64,000 bases of DNA, from positions 379 to 64,378 of the forward strand of contig NZ_PPQE01000029.1 of the NCBI RefSeq assembly GCF_002901845.1, read 5' to 3'. Within the stretch, counting starts at the first letter, position 1. Every line of letters starts with the position of its first letter. The stretch comes from Staphylococcus hominis subsp. hominis. GTDB taxonomy: Bacteria > Bacillota > Bacilli > Staphylococcales > Staphylococcaceae. Both the position numbers and the translations under genes were made by a program. The notes under the pieces were generated by a model that was not told the origin of the DNA, made no database searches, and was given only the letters and a program-made list of their open reading frames with translations. Positions 39,892-54,811 of the stretch are shown here, one piece after another.

Positions 39892-40304
39892 AGATAATAT
39901 TTGTATGTACTGGAAATACGTGTAGAAGTCCTATTGCAGAAAGTATAGCTACAGTGCTTCTACCTAACGATTCTATTCAATCACGTGGATTATTTGCAAT
40001 GAATGGACAATCTATCACTCCTGAAGCATTAGAAGTTATTTTAGAAAATAATTTACCAGAACCCTCTGTATCTCAAATATTCAGTCAAGATGACTTAAAA
40101 AGTGATTTAATTTTAACAATGACCGATAATCATAAAAGACAGTTAATCAGTCAATATGGGACAGAATATCCTATCTATACATTATGTGAGTATGTATCAG
40201 AAACAGGTGAAATAGGTGATCCATTTGGCGGTAGCATAGATACCTATCGTCACACATTTAACCAATTATACGCTCTTATTAACAAATTGAAACACGAAGA
40301 ATAA
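39888..40304 (+). CDS. ptpB: Low-molecular-weight protein arginine/tyrosine phosphatase
   Basis: A 138-residue LMW phosphatase. The P-loop CTGNTCRS holds Cys7, Arg13 and Thr11; the Thr is the residue that tunes the B. subtilis orthologue YwlE towards phosphoarginine. The general acid is Asp111 in GDPFG. In staphylococci this is PtpB, which counteracts the arginine kinase McsB. It overlaps sua5 by four bases. Confidence 0.93.
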   Translation: MKIIFVCTGNTCRSPIAESIATVLLPNDSIQSRGLFAMNGQSITPEALEVILENNLPEPSVSQIFSQDDLKSDLILTMTDNHKRQLISQYGTEYPIYTLCEYVSETGEIGDPFGGSIDTYRHTFNQLYALINKLKHEE

Positions 40305-40355
40305 AGAGAAATATTACGCTAATAGTATAAGTTGAGTAATAAATAAGTTATAATA

Positions 40356-40390
40356 AAAAAGTATAGCTTGTCAGCTATGCTTCTTTTTAT
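40356..40390 (+). terminator. Terminator after ptpB
   Basis: GTATAGCT pairs with AGCTATGC (one G:T pair) around TGTC, followed by TTCTTTTTAT. Confidence 0.8.
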
Positions 40391-40413
40391 CTTTGCAAGT
40401 GAGGTGAAATAAT

Positions 40414-40938
40414 ATGCAAGAACTTACAACTTTACTGGATGAATTGAAATCCCAATCTTTTTTCAAGAAAGATGAGATGTGTGTGATAGGATGTTCAACT
40501 TCTGAAGTAATTGGGGAAAAAATTGGGTCAGTTGGTTCAATGGAAGTCGCTGAAACTATTTTTAATGAATTAGAACGTATAAAACGTGAAACGGGCGTTT
40601 CATTTGCGTTTCAAGGTTGTGAACATATCAATAGGGCGATTACAATTGAGCGTGAAGATTATAATCCGTTTACTATGGAAGAAGTAACTGTTGTACCAGA
40701 TGTTCATTCAGGAGGAAGTCTTGCTACATATGCCTATCAACATATGAACGATCCAATAGTCATTGAATATATAAAAGTGCCTAAAGGTATTGATATTGGT
40801 CAGACGCTTATTGGAATGCACATTAATCATGTTTGTGTTCCATTGAGAACAAGCGTTAAAAAAGTTGGTGAAGCTATAGTTACAATCGCTACTTCAAGAC
40901 CAAAAAAAATTGGTGGAGAAAGAGCTAAATACGAATAA
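40414..40938 (+). CDS. ywlG: UPF0340/DUF436 family protein YwlG
   Basis: A 174-residue protein of the TIGR01440 family. Conserved stretches are [44 protein letters not shown] and a C-terminal [13 protein letters not shown]. The nucleotide-like loops hint at a cofactor site, but the function is unknown. SD GAGGTG precedes the ATG. Its place between ywlE and glyA is conserved in Bacillales. Confidence 0.9.
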   Translation: MQELTTLLDELKSQSFFKKDEMCVIGCSTSEVIGEKIGSVGSMEVAETIFNELERIKRETGVSFAFQGCEHINRAITIEREDYNPFTMEEVTVVPDVHSGGSLATYAYQHMNDPIVIEYIKVPKGIDIGQTLIGMHINHVCVPLRTSVKKVGEAIVTIATSRPKKIGGERAKYE

Positions 40939-40962
40939 GTTCTAAAGGAAGAAGGGGAATAT

Positions 40963-42201
40963 ATGTCTTATATTAAAGAACAAGATCACATTATTTATGA
41001 AGCGATTCAAAATGAATATAACCGTCAAAACAATAATATTGAACTCATTGCTTCAGAGAACTTTGTTTCAGAAGCGGTAATGGAAGCGCAAGGATCTGTA
41101 ATGACAAACAAATATGCAGAAGGCTATCCAGGTCGTCGTTATTATGGTGGTTGTGAATATGTTGATGTTACAGAAACAATTGCTATTGAACGTATCAAAG
41201 CTTTATTCGGAGCTGAACATGCAAATGTACAACCACATTCAGGTTCGCAAGCTAATATGGCAGTTTATTTAGTTGCTTTAGAAATGGGAGATACTGTGCT
41301 TGGAATGAATTTAAGTCATGGTGGTCATTTAACCCACGGTGCTTCAGTTAATTTTAGTGGTAAGTTTTATAACTTTATCGATTATGGTGTAGATAAAGAA
41401 ACTGAAAGAATTAATTATGATGAAATTCGTGAATTAGCACTGAAACATAAGCCTAAATTAATTGTAGCTGGTACGTCAGCGTATTCTAGACAATTAGATT
41501 TTAAGAAATTTAAAGAAATTGCTGATGAAGTTGGTGCTAAATTAATGGTTGATATGGCACACATTGCAGGTTTAGTAGCAACTGGATTACATCCTAATCC
41601 TGTAGAATATGCTGACTTTGTTACCAGTACAACTCATAAAACGCTGAGAGGACCACGTGGAGGCCTAATTCTTTGCAAAGAAAAATATAAAAAAGAGATA
41701 GATAAGACAATATTTCCTGGAATTCAAGGTGGACCACTAGAACATGTGATCGCTGCAAAAGCTGTTGCTTTTGGAGAAGCTTTAGAACCAGATTTCAAAG
41801 TGTATCAAGAACAAGTCATTAAAAATGCTAAAACTTTAGCTGAAACACTTCAAGATGAAGGATTTAGAATTGTTTCAGGAGGTACGGATAATCATCTAGT
41901 TTCAGTAGATGTGAAACAATCAGTTAATTTAACTGGTAAACAGGCTGAAGAAACATTAGATTCAATTGGTATTACATGTAATAAAAATACAATACCTTTT
42001 GATCAGGAGAAACCATTCGTTACAAGTGGAATTAGACTAGGCACTCCTGCTGCAACGACGCGTGGTTTTGATGAAGTAGCATTTAAAGAAGTAGCTTTAA
42101 TTATCAGTACAGCATTAAAAAATTCAAATGACCAAGCAAAATTGAAAGAAGCTAGTGATAGAGTAAAACAATTGACTCAACAATATCCGCTATATGAATA
42201 A
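40963..42201 (+). CDS. glyA: Serine hydroxymethyltransferase GlyA
   Basis: Interconverts serine and glycine and loads tetrahydrofolate with one-carbon units. The 412-residue PLP enzyme has [30 protein letters not shown] and the PLP lysine motif [28 protein letters not shown] precedes the ATG. It is followed 24 bases later by upp. Confidence 0.98.
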   Translation: MSYIKEQDHIIYEAIQNEYNRQNNNIELIASENFVSEAVMEAQGSVMTNKYAEGYPGRRYYGGCEYVDVTETIAIERIKALFGAEHANVQPHSGSQANMAVYLVALEMGDTVLGMNLSHGGHLTHGASVNFSGKFYNFIDYGVDKETERINYDEIRELALKHKPKLIVAGTSAYSRQLDFKKFKEIADEVGAKLMVDMAHIAGLVATGLHPNPVEYADFVTSTTHKTLRGPRGGLILCKEKYKKEIDKTIFPGIQGGPLEHVIAAKAVAFGEALEPDFKVYQEQVIKNAKTLAETLQDEGFRIVSGGTDNHLVSVDVKQSVNLTGKQAEETLDSIGITCNKNTIPFDQEKPFVTSGIRLGTPAATTRGFDEVAFKEVALIISTALKNSNDQAKLKEASDRVKQLTQQYPLYE

Positions 42202-42222
42202 CAACATAAATGGAGGAAATGA

Positions 42223-42855
<633 letters not shown>

Positions 42856-42874
42856 TACTATAGGAGTAAATATT

Positions 42875-44020
42875 ATGAGAAAGATTATGACAGTCTTTGG
42901 TACAAGACCAGAAGCAATTAAAATGGCACCTTTAGTTAAAGCACTTGAAAAAGATTCAATGCTAGAACCAATTATTGTTGTAACTGCTCAACATAGAGAA
43001 ATGCTTGATTCAGTTTTAAAAACATTCAACATAACACCCCATTATGATTTGAATATCATGAAAAAAGGGCAAACTCTTTCAGAAATAACAGCTAGATCTA
43101 TTATTCAACTTGAGCAAATTATGAAAAAAGAATGTCCAGATATGGTACTTGTTCATGGTGATACCACGACTACTTTTTCTGGCGCATTAGCAGCATTTTA
43201 TAATCATACATCTGTAGGACACATAGAAGCTGGTCTTAGAAGTGGGAATAAATATGCGCCTTTTCCAGAAGAAATAAATCGACAGATGGTTAGTAACATT
43301 GCCGATTTACACTTTGCTCCTACTATTGGTGCAAAACACAATCTAATTCAAGAAAATAAAGATAAGACATCTATAGTGATTACTGGCAATACTGCCATTG
43401 ATACACTAAATTTTACAATTAATAAAAATTATACCTCTGAGTTGATAGAAAAGCATAAAAATAAAAAAATTGTATTGCTGACCGTTCATCGTAGAGAAAA
43501 TATTGGAAAACCTATGGAACATATTTTCAAAGCAGTTAGAGATATCGTTGAAGATATTGAAGACGTGGTAGTAGTTTTTCCTTTACATATGAATCCCGAA
43601 GTTAGAAAACTATCATACGCTTACTTAGAAAAACATCCAAGGGTAGAGCTTATTGAACCATTAGATGTTGTTGATTTTCATAATTTTGCTAATCATGCTT
43701 ATTTAATTTTGACTGATTCTGGAGGCATTCAAGAAGAAGCACCATCATTAAATAAACCAGTTTTAGTTCTTAGAGATGTAACTGAAAGACCTGAAGGTGT
43801 AGAAGCTGGAACATTAAAAGTAATTGGAACAGAGTATACACATGTGTATCAAGAAATAAGAAAATTATTAATGAACAAACAAGTTTATAATAATATGGCA
43901 TATGCTCAAAATCCTTATGGAGATGGAAAGGCATCTGAACGTATATGTGAAAGCATTAAATACTATTTAGGATTAACCGAAGAAATACCTAAAGAATTTG
44001 AAAAGTTAAAAAATTGTTGA
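42875..44020 (+). CDS. mnaA: UDP-GlcNAc 2-epimerase (non-hydrolysing)
   Basis: Converts UDP-GlcNAc to UDP-ManNAc for the wall teichoic acid linkage unit. The 381-residue GT-B-like enzyme has the opening KIMTVFGTRPEAIKMAPL, VHGDTTTTF, the HIEAGLRSG loop and the UDP site DSGGIQEEAP. I chose the ATG at 42875, eight bases after TAGGAG; an upstream start at 42842 would lie inside upp. It ends before the atp operon promoter. Confidence 0.95.
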   Translation: MRKIMTVFGTRPEAIKMAPLVKALEKDSMLEPIIVVTAQHREMLDSVLKTFNITPHYDLNIMKKGQTLSEITARSIIQLEQIMKKECPDMVLVHGDTTTTFSGALAAFYNHTSVGHIEAGLRSGNKYAPFPEEINRQMVSNIADLHFAPTIGAKHNLIQENKDKTSIVITGNTAIDTLNFTINKNYTSELIEKHKNKKIVLLTVHRRENIGKPMEHIFKAVRDIVEDIEDVVVVFPLHMNPEVRKLSYAYLEKHPRVELIEPLDVVDFHNFANHAYLILTDSGGIQEEAPSLNKPVLVLRDVTERPEGVEAGTLKVIGTEYTHVYQEIRKLLMNKQVYNNMAYAQNPYGDGKASERICESIKYYLGLTEEIPKEFEKLKNC

Positions 44021-44080
44021 TTTAATTGTGAACATTTTATGACAATATTGGTGTTAAATTAAACAACAATTTGAATAGAA

Positions 44081-44109
44081 TTGACACATAAATTACCCTA
44101 TATTATTAT
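44081..44109 (+). promoter_or_regulatory. atp operon promoter
   Basis: TTGACA at 44081-44086 and TATTAT at 44104-44109 with a 17-base spacer. It lies between mnaA and atpI and would drive the whole ATP synthase operon. Confidence 0.8.
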
Positions 44110-44167
44110 TAAATTTGTATGAGTGGAACGGTTTCCATGATTGTCATAAGTTTTGGAGGCACAAAGA

Positions 44168-45269
<1,102 letters not shown>

Positions 45270-45274
45270 CATAA

Positions 45275-45514
<240 letters not shown>

Positions 45515-45522
45515 GAAATGTT

Positions 45523-45558
45523 CGAGGCGAAGTCTCTTTGATCTTCGCCATTCGTTTT
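45523..45558 (+). other. Intra-operon hairpin between atpE and atpF
   Basis: GGCGAAG (45526-45532) pairs with CTTCGCC (45543-45549), extended by CGA/TCG below, and TTTTATTT follows. The GC-rich stem stands out in this AT-rich operon. It could be a leaky terminator or a barrier to 3' exonucleases that raises the atpE mRNA level relative to downstream genes. Confidence 0.7.
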
Positions 45559-45600
45559 ATTTAGTGGCAAAGTGATGATTAATAATGAAAGGAGTGTCAA

Positions 45601-46131
45601 ATGCCAGTGAATGCATTAACCAATTCATTTGTTTTAGGTGCAGCTGCAGGTGGCGTTGAATGGGGAACAACAATTGTTACAATTATTACATTTATTATCC
45701 TATTGGCGTTATTGAAAAAATTTGCTTGGGGTCCATTAAAAGAAGTAATGGATAAACGTGAACGCGATATCAATAGAGATATTGACGAAGCTGAAGAAGC
45801 AAAATTGAATGCACAAAAACTTGAAGAAGAAAATAAAAAGACACTTAAAGAAACACAAGATGAAGTTCATCATATTCTTGAAGATGCAAGAATTCAAGCA
45901 CGTAAACAACATGAAGAAATTATTAAAGATGCACATGAACGTGCAAATGGTATGATTGAAACAGCACAAAGTGAAATCAAAAGTGAAAAAGAACGCGCTC
46001 TTGCAGATATTAATAATCAAGTTTCTGAGTTATCTGTTTTAATTGCTTCTAAAGTTTTACAAAAAGAGATTTCAGAACAAGATCAAAAAGGTCTCGTTGA
46101 TAAGTATCTTAAAGAGGCAGGCGATAAATAA
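45601..46131 (+). CDS. atpF: ATP synthase Fo subunit b
   Basis: A 176-residue peripheral stalk subunit with one N-terminal membrane helix (about 22-42) and a long charged, heptad-rich coiled coil (about 45-150). SD AAAGGAG precedes the ATG. The last base of its stop is the first base of the atpH start, so atpF and atpH are coupled. Confidence 0.97.
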   Translation: MPVNALTNSFVLGAAAGGVEWGTTIVTIITFIILLALLKKFAWGPLKEVMDKRERDINRDIDEAEEAKLNAQKLEEENKKTLKETQDEVHHILEDARIQARKQHEEIIKDAHERANGMIETAQSEIKSEKERALADINNQVSELSVLIASKVLQKEISEQDQKGLVDKYLKEAGDK

Positions 46132-46670
46132 TGGCAGATGTAGCAAAAAAATATGCTAAAGCTTTATTTGATGTCTCTATAGATAAAGATCGATTAGATT
46201 TAATGTATGAAGAATTAAAAGAAGTTAGTAATGCAACTTTAAATTACATTGATGATTTAAAAGCAATTGATTCAAATCCTAATCAACCTGCTTCTGAAAG
46301 ACGTAAATTTGCAGGTATTGTATTTGGGGATGCGAACTATTACTTAAAAAATATGCTAATGATTTTAGCAAATAATCGTCATTTAGCGCTTATACATTCT
46401 ATCTTTAAAGAATTTAAACATTTGTATGACCATCATTATAATCAAGGTGATGCTTTGGTTGAATCTGTATATCAATTGAATGAAGAAGAATTATCTCATA
46501 TTGAAAGAGTGATTCTTAACAAAACTAAATTGTCTAAAGTACATATTACAACTAAAATAAATCCTAACTTAATTGGCGGGTTTAGAGCAAAAGTTGGGAC
46601 TACTGTATTAGATGGTAGTATAAAAAATGATTTAGAACAAATAGAGCGTAAATTTAAAAGAGTTAATTAA
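46131..46670 (+). CDS. atpH: ATP synthase F1 subunit delta
   Basis: A 179-residue subunit joining the F1 head to the b stalk. It begins ADVAKKYAKALFDVS, and the C-terminal GGFRAKVGTTVLDGSIKNDLEQI is typical of the family. Its ATG overlaps the atpF stop by one base. Confidence 0.97.
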   Translation: MADVAKKYAKALFDVSIDKDRLDLMYEELKEVSNATLNYIDDLKAIDSNPNQPASERRKFAGIVFGDANYYLKNMLMILANNRHLALIHSIFKEFKHLYDHHYNQGDALVESVYQLNEEELSHIERVILNKTKLSKVHITTKINPNLIGGFRAKVGTTVLDGSIKNDLEQIERKFKRVN

Positions 46671-46688
46671 AAAAGAGGAGTGACATAG

Positions 46689-48197
<1,509 letters not shown>

Positions 48198-48201
48198 CTA
48201 A

Positions 48202-50529
<2,328 letters not shown>

Positions 50530-50550
50530 ACTAATTAGGAGGTAAAGATA

Positions 50551-50952
50551 ATGAACACAGTAAATCTTGATATTGTCACTCCTAATGGTTCAGTCTACGA
50601 AAAAGATGATGTTGAACTCGTTGTATTTCAAACTACTGCGGGCGAAATAGGTATCATGAGTGGACATATTCCGACAGTTGCCGCATTAAAGATAGGCCAT
50701 ATTAAAGTTAAGTTTAAGAATGGTACTGAGTATATAGCTGTTAGTGGTGGCTTTGTTGAAATTAGACAACATAAAGTATCTGTCATTGTTCAAACAGCTG
50801 AAACAGCTAGTGAGATTGATGTAGAAAGAGCTAAATTGGCTCGTCAAAGAGCACAGTCTCATTTAGATGAAGAGGATAACAGTGACATTAACCGAGCTAA
50901 ACGCGCATTAGCTAGAGCGGAAAACCGTCTGCGTGTAGCTGAATTAAAATAA
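50551..50952 (+). CDS. atpC: ATP synthase F1 subunit epsilon
   Basis: A 133-residue rotor subunit with an N-terminal beta-sandwich (about 1-85, GEIGIMSGHIPTVAAL) and a C-terminal two-helix part (about 90-133) that can inhibit hydrolysis. SD TAGGAGG precedes the ATG. It is last in the operon and is followed by two hairpins. Confidence 0.97.
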   Translation: MNTVNLDIVTPNGSVYEKDDVELVVFQTTAGEIGIMSGHIPTVAALKIGHIKVKFKNGTEYIAVSGGFVEIRQHKVSVIVQTAETASEIDVERAKLARQRAQSHLDEEDNSDINRAKRALARAENRLRVAELK

Positions 50953-50964
50953 TGATTAAATGAC

Positions 50965-51000
50965 GTGGGATAATATTTATGATGAATATATTGTCTCACT
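50965..51000 (+). terminator. First hairpin after atpC
   Basis: GTGGGATAATAT pairs over 12 positions (two G:T) with ATATTGTCTCAC. The tail has few T, so it may act more as a 3' end stabiliser than a terminator. Confidence 0.6.
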
Positions 51001-51074
51001 TTAGTGAGAATGGTTAATGAAAAAGTAACAGGTATTAAAATATTTTGATTTAGTTAATTATTCTTAATATATTA
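51001..51074. other. Rest of the atpC-ywzB gap
   Basis: AT-rich sequence between two hairpins. Nothing further is recognisable. The gap as a whole (50953-51260) holds both hairpins and, after 51117, the probable ywzB promoter, which I cannot place. Confidence 0.4.
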
Positions 51075-51117
51075 AAAGAGTTTGAGACATTTAATAGTGT
51101 TTCAAACTCTTTTTTTA
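51075..51117 (+). terminator. atp operon terminator
   Basis: AAGAGTTTGAGACA pairs with TGTTTCAAACTCTT (one G:T pair) around eight bases and ends in T7. This is the main end of the ATP synthase transcript. Confidence 0.92.
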
Positions 51118-51260
51118 TTGTACATAAAAGAACTTAGAATAATAATAACTTTAAATTTTTATTTTAGTTACTTTTTATTAAATATCGTAACGTTCTTATG
51201 TATCATTATTAACTTTTTTAATGTACAATATATTACAGAAATCTTTAAGGAGAGAAAAGA

Positions 51261-51491
51261 ATGGAATATGTTGGACAATTTGCAATAATACATTTATTTT
51301 TACATGTAATATGTATATGTATTGCGTACTGGGCATTACATTCTCTCAGATTAGATCAATTTTTTAAAAAAGGATATTCAACACGACTGCAAGTGTGTAT
51401 GATTTTCTTAGCAATTTTAATGGGTACTGCAGTAAGTAACTTTATCGTAGATTTATTACAGTACTCTACACAAATTAAATATTTATTTTAA
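51261..51491 (+). CDS. ywzB: DUF1146 membrane protein YwzB
   Basis: A 76-residue protein with two hydrophobic segments (about 7-28 and 46-68) around RLDQFFKKGYSTRLQ, the DUF1146 pattern. It lies between the atp operon and murA, the conserved Bacillales position of ywzB. SD AAGGAGAG precedes the ATG. Function is unknown. Confidence 0.88.
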   Translation: MEYVGQFAIIHLFLHVICICIAYWALHSLRLDQFFKKGYSTRLQVCMIFLAILMGTAVSNFIVDLLQYSTQIKYLF

Positions 51492-51597
51492 AAAATGAAT
51501 TTCTATCAATTAACTAAAAATGTAGATATACTAATTAAATAAGTAATTCAAAATGGGAAATGTTATAAGAAATAGGAGTTTAATGTGGAGGATTAAT

Positions 51598-52863
51598 ATG
51601 GATAAGATAATTATAAATGGAGGCAATCGCCTTACTGGTGAAGTTCAAGTAGAAGGAGCTAAAAATGCTGTATTACCTATCCTTACAGCATCGTTATTAG
51701 CGTCTGAAGGAAAAAGCAAATTAACCAATGTGCCTGATTTAAGTGATGTGGTTACTATCAATAATGTTTTATCTACTTTAAACGCTAAAGTGGATTATGA
51801 TAAAGAAAATGGATCAGTTACAGTTGATGCTTCTGCTACACTAAATGAAGAAGCGCCTTATGAATATGTGAGTAAAATGAGAGCAAGTGTGTTAGTAATG
51901 GGACCTTTATTAGCACGTCTAGGTCATGCAATCGTTGCATTACCAGGTGGCTGTGCAATTGGTGCTCGTCCAATTGAACAACATATCAAAGGTTTTGAAG
52001 CATTAGGGGCAGAAATTCATTTAGAAAACGGAAATATATATGCAAGCACTAAAGAGGGATTGAAAGGTGCAAATATTCATCTAGATTTTCCAAGTGTAGG
52101 TGCAACTCAAAATATTATAATGGGTGCTTCTTTAGCACAAGGAAAAACAGTTATCGAAAATGTAGCTAAAGAACCTGAAATTGTAGATCTAGCTAATTAT
52201 ATCAATGAAATGGGTGGTAACGTTATTGGTGCTGGTACAGATACCATTACTATCCATGGTGTTGAGAAATTAACAGGAGTTAAACATGCAATTATACCTG
52301 ATCGCATTGAAGCAGGTACATTTATTATCGCAGCAGCAATTACAAGAGGAGATGTTTTTGTAAAAGGTGCTGTTAAAGAACATATGACAAGTTTAATTTA
52401 TAAGTTAGAAGAAATGGGAGTTAATCTCGATTTTAATGAGGAGGGTGTACATGTCACTACAAATGGTGAACTTCAACCTGTAGATATTAAAACACTGCCT
52501 CATCCAGGTTTCCCTACAGACATGCAATCACAAATGATGGCATTATTATTAACAGCTGAAGGTCATAAAGTGGTTACTGAAACAGTATTTGAAAATAGAT
52601 TTATGCATGTTGCAGAATTTAGAAGAATGAATGCTAATATTAATGTAGAAGGTAGAAGTGCTAAAATAGAAGGTAAAAGTCAACTACAAGGTGCTCAAGT
52701 AAAAGCTACCGATTTAAGAGCTGCCGCAGCTCTTATTTTGGCTGGTTTAGTAGCAGAAGGCACAACTCAAGTGACAGAGCTTAAACACTTAGATCGTGGT
52801 TATGTTAATTTCCATGAGAAGTTAAAATCACTTGGTGCAGATATCAAAAGAGTCAATGACTAA
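51598..52863 (+). CDS. murA: UDP-GlcNAc 1-carboxyvinyltransferase MurA
   Basis: The second enolpyruvyl transferase of the window and the main MurA in staphylococci. The 421-residue protein has the catalytic Cys119 in [20 protein letters not shown] near 20 and the [11 protein letters not shown] segment. I chose the ATG at 51598, six bases after GGAGG; an ATG at 51553 precedes that site. It is followed 27 bases later by fabZ. Confidence 0.97.
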   Translation: MDKIIINGGNRLTGEVQVEGAKNAVLPILTASLLASEGKSKLTNVPDLSDVVTINNVLSTLNAKVDYDKENGSVTVDASATLNEEAPYEYVSKMRASVLVMGPLLARLGHAIVALPGGCAIGARPIEQHIKGFEALGAEIHLENGNIYASTKEGLKGANIHLDFPSVGATQNIIMGASLAQGKTVIENVAKEPEIVDLANYINEMGGNVIGAGTDTITIHGVEKLTGVKHAIIPDRIEAGTFIIAAAITRGDVFVKGAVKEHMTSLIYKLEEMGVNLDFNEEGVHVTTNGELQPVDIKTLPHPGFPTDMQSQMMALLLTAEGHKVVTETVFENRFMHVAEFRRMNANINVEGRSAKIEGKSQLQGAQVKATDLRAAAALILAGLVAEGTTQVTELKHLDRGYVNFHEKLKSLGADIKRVND

Positions 52864-52890
52864 TTTTTAAATAGATTTGAGGTAATAGTT

Positions 52891-53328
52891 ATGGAAACCA
52901 TTTTTGATTATAATGAAATAAAAAAAATCATCCCTCATAGACAACCTTTTTTACTTATTGATCGTATTGTTGAATATGAAGAAGGAAAGCGTTGTGTAGG
53001 TTTAAAACAAGTTTCAGGAAACGAACCATTTTTCCAAGGGCATTTTCCTGATTATGCAGTTATGCCTGGTGTTCTCATTACGGAAGCTTTGGCACAAACT
53101 GGAGCAGTAGCTATGTTAAATAGTGAAGAAAATAAAGGTAAAATTGCTTTATTTGCTGGTATTGATAAATGTAGATTTAAAAAACAAGTGACACCTGGTG
53201 ATACTTTAATGTTAGAAGTTGAAATTACAAAAATTAAAGGTCCTATTGGAAAAGGTACAGCAAAAGCTACTGTTGATGGACAGCTTGCTTGTAGTTGTGA
53301 ACTTACTTTTGCTATTCAAGATGCATAA
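52891..53328 (+). CDS. fabZ: 3-hydroxyacyl-ACP dehydratase FabZ
   Basis: Dehydrates beta-hydroxyacyl-ACP in type II fatty acid synthesis. The 145-residue hotdog-fold protein has [12 protein letters not shown], the catalytic His51 in [12 protein letters not shown] and Glu65 in [20 protein letters not shown] precedes the ATG. It is probably co-transcribed with murA and ends at a bidirectional terminator. Confidence 0.97.
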   Translation: METIFDYNEIKKIIPHRQPFLLIDRIVEYEEGKRCVGLKQVSGNEPFFQGHFPDYAVMPGVLITEALAQTGAVAMLNSEENKGKIALFAGIDKCRFKKQVTPGDTLMLEVEITKIKGPIGKGTAKATVDGQLACSCELTFAIQDA

Positions 53329-53332
53329 TTTA

Positions 53333-53378
53333 AAATAGAGTAGTAGCGAAATAAATCATTTCGTTACTACTCTATTTC
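53333..53378. terminator. Bidirectional terminator fabZ/ywpF
   Basis: AAATAGAGTAGTAGCGAAAT pairs with its complement (one G:T pair) around five bases. It touches the last base of the convergent ywpF gene. Confidence 0.93.
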
Positions 53379-53818
53379 TATTTTTTAAATTTTTCTTCTT
53401 TTAATTTCGGCTTAGATTGCATCATTCTGTTGAATGTGATTTTCAATTCTTCTCCTGATAATCCTTCATCAATAAGTTGTTCTAATAGAGTTTCTGCGTA
53501 TACTTGTCGATGTGTATAAATATGACACTCGAAAATAATTGACATTTTTCCTGCAAATAGAGAAATGTTTTTTATTGTTGCATCAAACAATGCTGGATCG
53601 TTAGAAGGTCTAGTAATCACTACTCTGATATCTAATATTGTTTGTGATTCATAATATTTTTGCATGATATCATAATGTGTATCTGAAATTACAATTTCCA
53701 GAAGCCAACCTGTACCACTACTTTCTTTATTTATAATCACACCATCATAAAGTTCAAATTCTGAAATCCTGTTACCATCGCTTACTATTTGGAATCGAAC
53801 TGCTTTAAACGTCTTCAT
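53378..53818 (-). CDS. ywpF: YwpF-like family protein
   Basis: A 146-residue protein of the YwpF family. MKTFKAVRFQIVSDG opens it, followed by a strand-rich body and a helical, lysine-rich tail. Its position near fabZ and ssb matches the ywpB-ywpF-ywpH neighbourhood of bacilli. SD GGGAG lies seven bases before the start. Function is unknown. It is divergent from ssb. Confidence 0.86.
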   Translation of the reverse strand: MKTFKAVRFQIVSDGNRISEFELYDGVIINKESSGTGWLLEIVISDTHYDIMQKYYESQTILDIRVVITRPSNDPALFDATIKNISLFAGKMSIIFECHIYTHRQVYAETLLEQLIDEGLSGEELKITFNRMMQSKPKLKEEKFKK

Positions 53819-53949
53819 AACATTACTCCCATACTCTTAAAAATTTTTAAATTATATGATTATTGTTTTTTTGTTAAATAAGAAGTGTCATATCTTAATA
53901 TTTTTCTTAAATATATCAGATATTAATACTAAAAAGGGAAGAAATTTAA

Positions 53950-53990
53950 AAAAATAGCTTTTTGACGTTATATTCAATTCTATTTAATAT
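53950..53990 (+). promoter_or_regulatory. ssb promoter with possible ComK half-site
   Basis: TTGACG at 53962-53967 and TAATAT at 53985-53990 are 17 bases apart. AAAA-N5-TTTT, the ComK AT-box pattern, is at 53950-53962 and overlaps the -35. A functional K-box needs two such boxes, and I found no clear second one, so ComK control is only a possibility. Confidence 0.5.
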
Positions 53991-54011
53991 AACGATATAA
54001 GGAGGTGACAC

Positions 54012-54407
54012 ATGTTAAATAAGATAGTAATCGTTGGTCGTATGACTAAAGATGCAAAAATTTATAATAATGAGGAGGTGAAAATCGCAACGTTTAGTGT
54101 GGCTACTGAACGTAATTATAAAGATGAAAATGATGAAATAGCGTGTGACTATATATTGTGTAAAGCATTTGGTAAGATGGCCAGTAACATTGAAAAATAT
54201 ACTTCTCAAGGATCATTAGTAGGTATTACTGGCCAAATGCGTTCTCGTAAATATGAAAAGGAAAAACAAACTCACTTTGTAACAGAATTATATGTTGAAA
54301 CAATTAAATTTATGTCCCCTAAATTAAATAATGAAAAACTCTCAGATAACTCACTAAATACAGACACTTATCCATTTGATCATCTCGAATTAATGAATAT
54401 AAAATAA
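54012..54407 (+). CDS. ssb: Single-stranded DNA-binding protein, SsbB type
   Basis: A 131-residue SSB paralogue with the OB fold (about 1-105: MLNKIVIVGRMTKDAKI, VKIATFSVATERNYKDEN, GSLVGITGQMRSRKYE). The C-terminus ends FDHLELMNIK and lacks the acidic DDDLPF-type tip that recruits partners in the main SsbA. This matches the competence-linked SsbB/YwpH type. SD AAGGAGGTGA precedes the ATG. Confidence 0.92.
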   Translation: MLNKIVIVGRMTKDAKIYNNEEVKIATFSVATERNYKDENDEIACDYILCKAFGKMASNIEKYTSQGSLVGITGQMRSRKYEKEKQTHFVTELYVETIKFMSPKLNNEKLSDNSLNTDTYPFDHLELMNIK

Positions 54408-54482
54408 AACTCTCTATTTTTAATACTCCAAACCTTTCCAATTAATATAAAATAAGTCTTTCAATTATACTCAAATATACTC

Positions 54483-54515
54483 AAGAGGTCGGTATAAATA
54501 TTCCGACCTCTTTAA
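54483..54515 (+). terminator. ssb terminator
   Basis: AAGAGGTCGG pairs with CCGACCTCTT around about ten bases. A short T tract follows. Confidence 0.87.
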
Positions 54516-54684
54516 CTATGTATGAGACATTAGATACAACTAATTCATTGAATGATAAAAAATACAGTTCATTTTTCTGAAATATTACAAGATGATTACA
54601 GTTAATTCTTTTATTATATATCTAATAAATACTGCCATTAAAGTTTTTATAGTATATATATAAGAAGAATTATCTATAAACCTA
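54516..54684. other. AT-rich region before sceD
   Basis: Sequence between the ssb terminator and the WalR box. It has no ORF with an SD and no stable hairpin I can see. The TATATATA tract near 54651-54662 is simple AT repeat. Confidence 0.45.
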
Positions 54685-54701
54685 TGTAATTTTAATGTAA
54701 A
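54685..54701 (+). promoter_or_regulatory. WalR (YycF) binding site upstream of sceD
   Basis: TGTAAT-TTTAA-TGTAAA fits the WalR consensus TGTWAH-N5-TGTWAH at every position. A further TGTAAC half-site lies at 54727-54732. A possible promoter is TTAAGA (54745-54750) with TAAAAT (54768-54773), 17 bases apart, so WalR would bind about 45-60 bases upstream of the -35. Confidence 0.85.
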
Positions 54702-54811
54702 ATAAATACATTCTTTTTTATTTCACTGTAACCTGCTAAGCTTTTTAAGATGTTAGAGTAGTACCTGTAAAATATTTAAGAAAATAAATGACTTAGGAGG
54801 ATTATACTATT

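Noticed and set aside
51082-51288. Open frame between atpC and ywzB
   Set aside because: It starts within the atp terminator and overlaps ywzB in another frame. The product is a run of Phe, Leu and Ile as expected from AT-rich DNA.
54640-54670. TATATATA tract as a repeat element
   Set aside because: It is short simple sequence in an AT-rich gap with no second copy or inverted ends.
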